Notes under the pieces: model-generated
Told to the model about the DNA's origin: nothing
The model's input: only the letters and a program-made list of their open reading frames with translations
The model's database searches: none
Part shown: in pieces, positions 61,904 through 64,000 of the stretch
Numbering within the stretch: position 1 is the stretch's first letter
Layout of the letters: each line of letters opens with the position of its first letter
Source of the DNA: Collimonas humicola
GTDB lineage: Bacteria > Pseudomonadota > Gammaproteobacteria > Burkholderiales > Burkholderiaceae_D
Direction of reading: 5' to 3'
Length of the DNA stretch: 64,000 nucleotides
NCBI RefSeq assembly: GCF_018304945.1
Contig: NZ_JAGQEE010000002.1
Span: forward strand, 310,001-374,000
Program-made: the position numbers and the translations under genes

Positions 61904-64000
61904 GGTACGGAACCTCTATAGTGGCTACTTCTGGTTGATCGGAATGGACTAATTCGGTATGGCCTTTGGCATCGGTGGTGCCGAAAAACACAGCGCCTGA
62001 TGCAAGAGCAATTTTGTATTTGGTGTTGGCAAGCGGATTGCCCGTTTTAATATCATTTACCAGGAAAAAAATGTCGTGAGTAGCTGCCTTTTTCTGGGAT
62101 AACTCAAGGGATAGAGCTGTCGGCTTTTCGGTGAATACTCGTTGGGTAAAACCGTCGACGTCACTTACGCCTTCCCATATTTTCCCGCAGGAGCTGCGGA
62201 TGATATATGGCGTATTCGGGAGTGCGGTGTCATGTTCGTCCACCAGCCTGAATTGCTCGTCAAAACCATCGACGACCGGCAAATTCATTGGCGGTACGGG
62301 CAGATTCTTTTCCGCTGGCAGACTGTGCACTGCGGCATGGGCCACATACGAGCCATTCGTCCCATGCTCAATCCCACCGGCATTGAACTTGGCATAACTG
62401 CCGCCGCCGTTGATCACCACTTCTTCCTTGGCCGTGATCGTGATGCGGTTAGCTGTGTGCGTAATATTGAGCTTGGCCAGCAAGTTAACGTTGTTGGTCA
62501 ATGCTTGTACGTCGATGTCACCCGCTGCCGCGATCATCTTCATACCGGCTTTATGCACGAACAGCCGGAAGGTCCGGCGGATGCTGGCAAACAGGCTGTC
62601 GCCATTGGCAATCGACAGGGATTTGCCGGTAGTCAGTGCCGTATGCTGGGTGCTGACAACGTGGGTACTGCCGCTGGTGGTAGTCTCGATCCCGGCAGGA
62701 CTGGCCAGCACGAGATGCGGTTGCGACAGCTCCGGGAAACTGCCCTCCTCGCTTGCGCCACCTCCCTTGATCGCATCGTTCTGCGCCTTCAAGGTTTGCG
62801 CGACATCAGCCTGCTGCCCCTGCTTCTCCTGCGCCCCCGCCTGCTGCGCCGCATCGGCCAGCGACTCATGCTGATCCCGTGCAGCCGTCAGCCGGCTGAC
62901 CGTCTCGCCCATATCCTTGATATGCGAGCTCGCATTGCTGCGTGCCTCGGTGGTGATCAGCATCCCCTTGGCCGCACGCGCCACACCATGACCATCAGTG
63001 CGCAACTCCCAGCCCTCGCCGCGCGCATCCTTGCGCCCCGCATTGTCTTCGATGCGGCTGATGCTGCCCAGGCTCAGCTGGCTGTGCTGGTGATCGCTTT
63101 TGAGCTGCGCCTGGATCTTGCCGTTGGTGTCGTCCAGCACCAGGTGGTTGCTCCTGCCGCCGGGCTGGTTGCCGCCGTTGGGCGTGAGCTCTCGGCTCCT
63201 GAAGCCCATCAAGGACTGCTGGGTCGCCAGTTTCCACGGCGGCATGTTGCGCTGGTTGTAGACGCTGCCGGTGACGATGGGGCGGTCGGGATTGCCGTCT
63301 AGCCATTGCACCAGGCATTCCGAACCAACGCGCGGAATCGATTTGGCGCCCAGTTCTCCGCCGGCCCAGGCACTGGCGACCCGCACCCAGGCCGAGCTGC
63401 GCTCGTCGTTGTTGCCGATGCGGTCCCAGTGGAACTGGACCCGGATGCGGCCGTATTCGTCGGTATGGACGCTGCCTTGGCCGGATGGGCCGACCACTGT
63501 CACCGTTTGCGGCGACAGGATCTTGGTGGCGACGCTATGGTAATTGCGGCCCGGACGCCAGGGGATGGTCTTGCGCAGGCAGGTCAGCTCATTACGGTAT
63601 TCGGCCTTCTCGCTTGCCTGCTGCAGGTAGTTGTTGCTGGCGATGTGGTGCACCGAGATGATCAGGAATTCGTTCTTGCCGGCGTCTTCATGGCTGGCAA
63701 ACGGGCTGGAAGCAAAATGGCCACTCAGGCGGTACCAGCGTCCCGGCAGCACGTAGCGGTTGTTGCCTGTTGCTTCAAAGTGCTTGCCTGCCGCTTCGAT
63801 CTCTTCCATGCGCAGCCGCGACAGCTTGTCCGCATCCTGGACGCCCTTGACGCCATAGGCGCCGGCATATTCGTAGGATTCGACATCGAGCACATTGCCT
63901 TGCTTGTTCAGGGTCGGCACGCCGGCATGGATCGGCACCGGGCTCTTGAAGTTGAAGCCGGACAGCGACACGGAACCGGGCACGATCTGGCGCACCGGGG
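61845..64000 (-). CDS. vgrG: Type VI secretion spike protein VgrG (5' end outside window), with C-terminal extensions
   Basis: At least 717 codons are present; the frame stays open to the window edge, so the N-terminal gp27-like part is incomplete. Visible are the gp5-like OB region (GPSGQGSVHTDEYGRIRVQFHW, SAWVRVASAWAGGELG, PRVGSECLVQWLDGNPDRP) and the DUF2345 region (FRLFVHKAGMKMIAAAGDIDVQ, NRITITAKEEVVINGGGSY). Two transthyretin-like modules then appear (FRLVDEHDTALPNTPYIIRSS and LVNDIKTGNPLANTKYKIALAS), and a Cys-rich tail NCGSDACSC. Such extensions usually dock effectors encoded next to vgrG; here the M15-like gene overlaps its 3' end. Confidence 0.95.
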   Translation of the reverse strand, partial: PVRQIVPGSVSLSGFNFKSPVPIHAGVPTLNKQGNVLDVESYEYAGAYGVKGVQDADKLSRLRMEEIEAAGKHFEATGNNRYVLPGRWYRLSGHFASSPFASHEDAGKNEFLIISVHHIASNNYLQQASEKAEYRNELTCLRKTIPWRPGRNYHSVATKILSPQTVTVVGPSGQGSVHTDEYGRIRVQFHWDRIGNNDERSSAWVRVASAWAGGELGAKSIPRVGSECLVQWLDGNPDRPIVTGSVYNQRNMPPWKLATQQSLMGFRSRELTPNGGNQPGGRSNHLVLDDTNGKIQAQLKSDHQHSQLSLGSISRIEDNAGRKDARGEGWELRTDGHGVARAAKGMLITTEARSNASSHIKDMGETVSRLTAARDQHESLADAAQQAGAQEKQGQQADVAQTLKAQNDAIKGGGASEEGSFPELSQPHLVLASPAGIETTTSGSTHVVSTQHTALTTGKSLSIANGDSLFASIRRTFRLFVHKAGMKMIAAAGDIDVQALTNNVNLLAKLNITHTANRITITAKEEVVINGGGSYAKFNAGGIEHGTNGSYVAHAAVHSLPAEKNLPVPPMNLPVVDGFDEQFRLVDEHDTALPNTPYIIRSSCGKIWEGVSDVDGFTQRVFTEKPTALSLELSQKKAATHDIFFLVNDIKTGNPLANTKYKIALASGAVFFGTTDAKGHTELVHSDQPEVATIEVPYHGDSASNTNSNCGSDACSC

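Overview
The window is a 64 kb piece of a high-G+C bacterial chromosome. Gene content and style suggest a betaproteobacterium of the order Burkholderiales, probably Oxalobacteraceae (Collimonas- or Janthinobacterium-like). This placement is inferred from gene content; no rRNA marker is present. Most of the window is compact core sequence (40 of 60 bases are G/C in 961-1020). The right end (about 57.8-61.9 kb) is clearly AT-richer (26 of 60 in 59161-59220) and looks acquired. No rRNA, tRNA, CRISPR array or insertion sequence was recognised.

Layout. (1) 1-6.9 kb: the end of rarD, the ABC-F translation factor ettA, a DUF4337 membrane protein, then YfhO, a polyprenol-phosphate-type glycosyltransferase and GtrA, which together resemble a three-component envelope glycosylation system. 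(2) 7.1-15.7 kb: periplasmic L-asparaginase, a small MscS channel, a second-copy-type HisC, an MFS carrier, a META/DUF4377 lipoprotein coupled to an alpha/beta hydrolase, nitronate monooxygenase, an MBL-fold hydrolase and a DUF1289 protein. (3) 15.8-19.5 kb: the CreB-CreC two-component system with its classic target creD, preceded by a perfect TTCAC-N6-TTCAC Cre tag. (4) 19.5-20.8 kb: a YbaK-like deacylase and an amino-acid binding lipoprotein.

(5) 20.9-44.1 kb: about 23 kb transcribed entirely from the minus strand. The leucine/isovalerate degradation pathway (liuR, liuA, liuB, liuC, liuD, liuE, an acyl-CoA ligase and a thiolase) is spread along it and interleaved with a complete late biotin pathway (bioF-bioA-bioD-bioB) plus a cytochrome P450 resembling Bacillus BioI. 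Biotin is the cofactor of the LiuB/LiuD carboxylase, so the co-location makes metabolic sense. A LiuR-type operator lies within a long-spacer promoter in front of liuR. aceK, a serine/threonine dehydratase and two palindromic repeat elements are also in this stretch.

(6) 44.5-50.1 kb: the most unusual part. A minus-strand operon encodes a 691-residue ferritin-like protein fused to a C-terminal cysteine-rich region with repeated CX5C spacing, an MNIO (DUF692) enzyme and a DUF2063 partner, with overlapping reading frames. MNIO enzymes modify cysteines of ribosomal peptides, so the ferritin-like protein appears to carry its own modification substrate. Facing it is a two-domain protein with a PA-IL (LecA)-like lectin domain and a beta-rich barrel-like domain. 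A decayed copy of that protein's C-terminus lies just upstream of the ferritin gene.

(7) 50.7-57.6 kb: MBL-fold hydrolase, LysE exporter, SDR, DsbA, a SPOR protein, argS and a nitroreductase. (8) 57.7-64 kb: a type VI secretion effector module read on the minus strand: vgrG (5' end outside the window) with transthyretin-like extensions, an M15-like D,D-peptidase, a periplasmic partner, a lytic-transglycosylase-like protein, and two paralogous secreted proteins flanking an unknown one. The likely reading is two peptidoglycan-attacking effectors with periplasmic immunity proteins.
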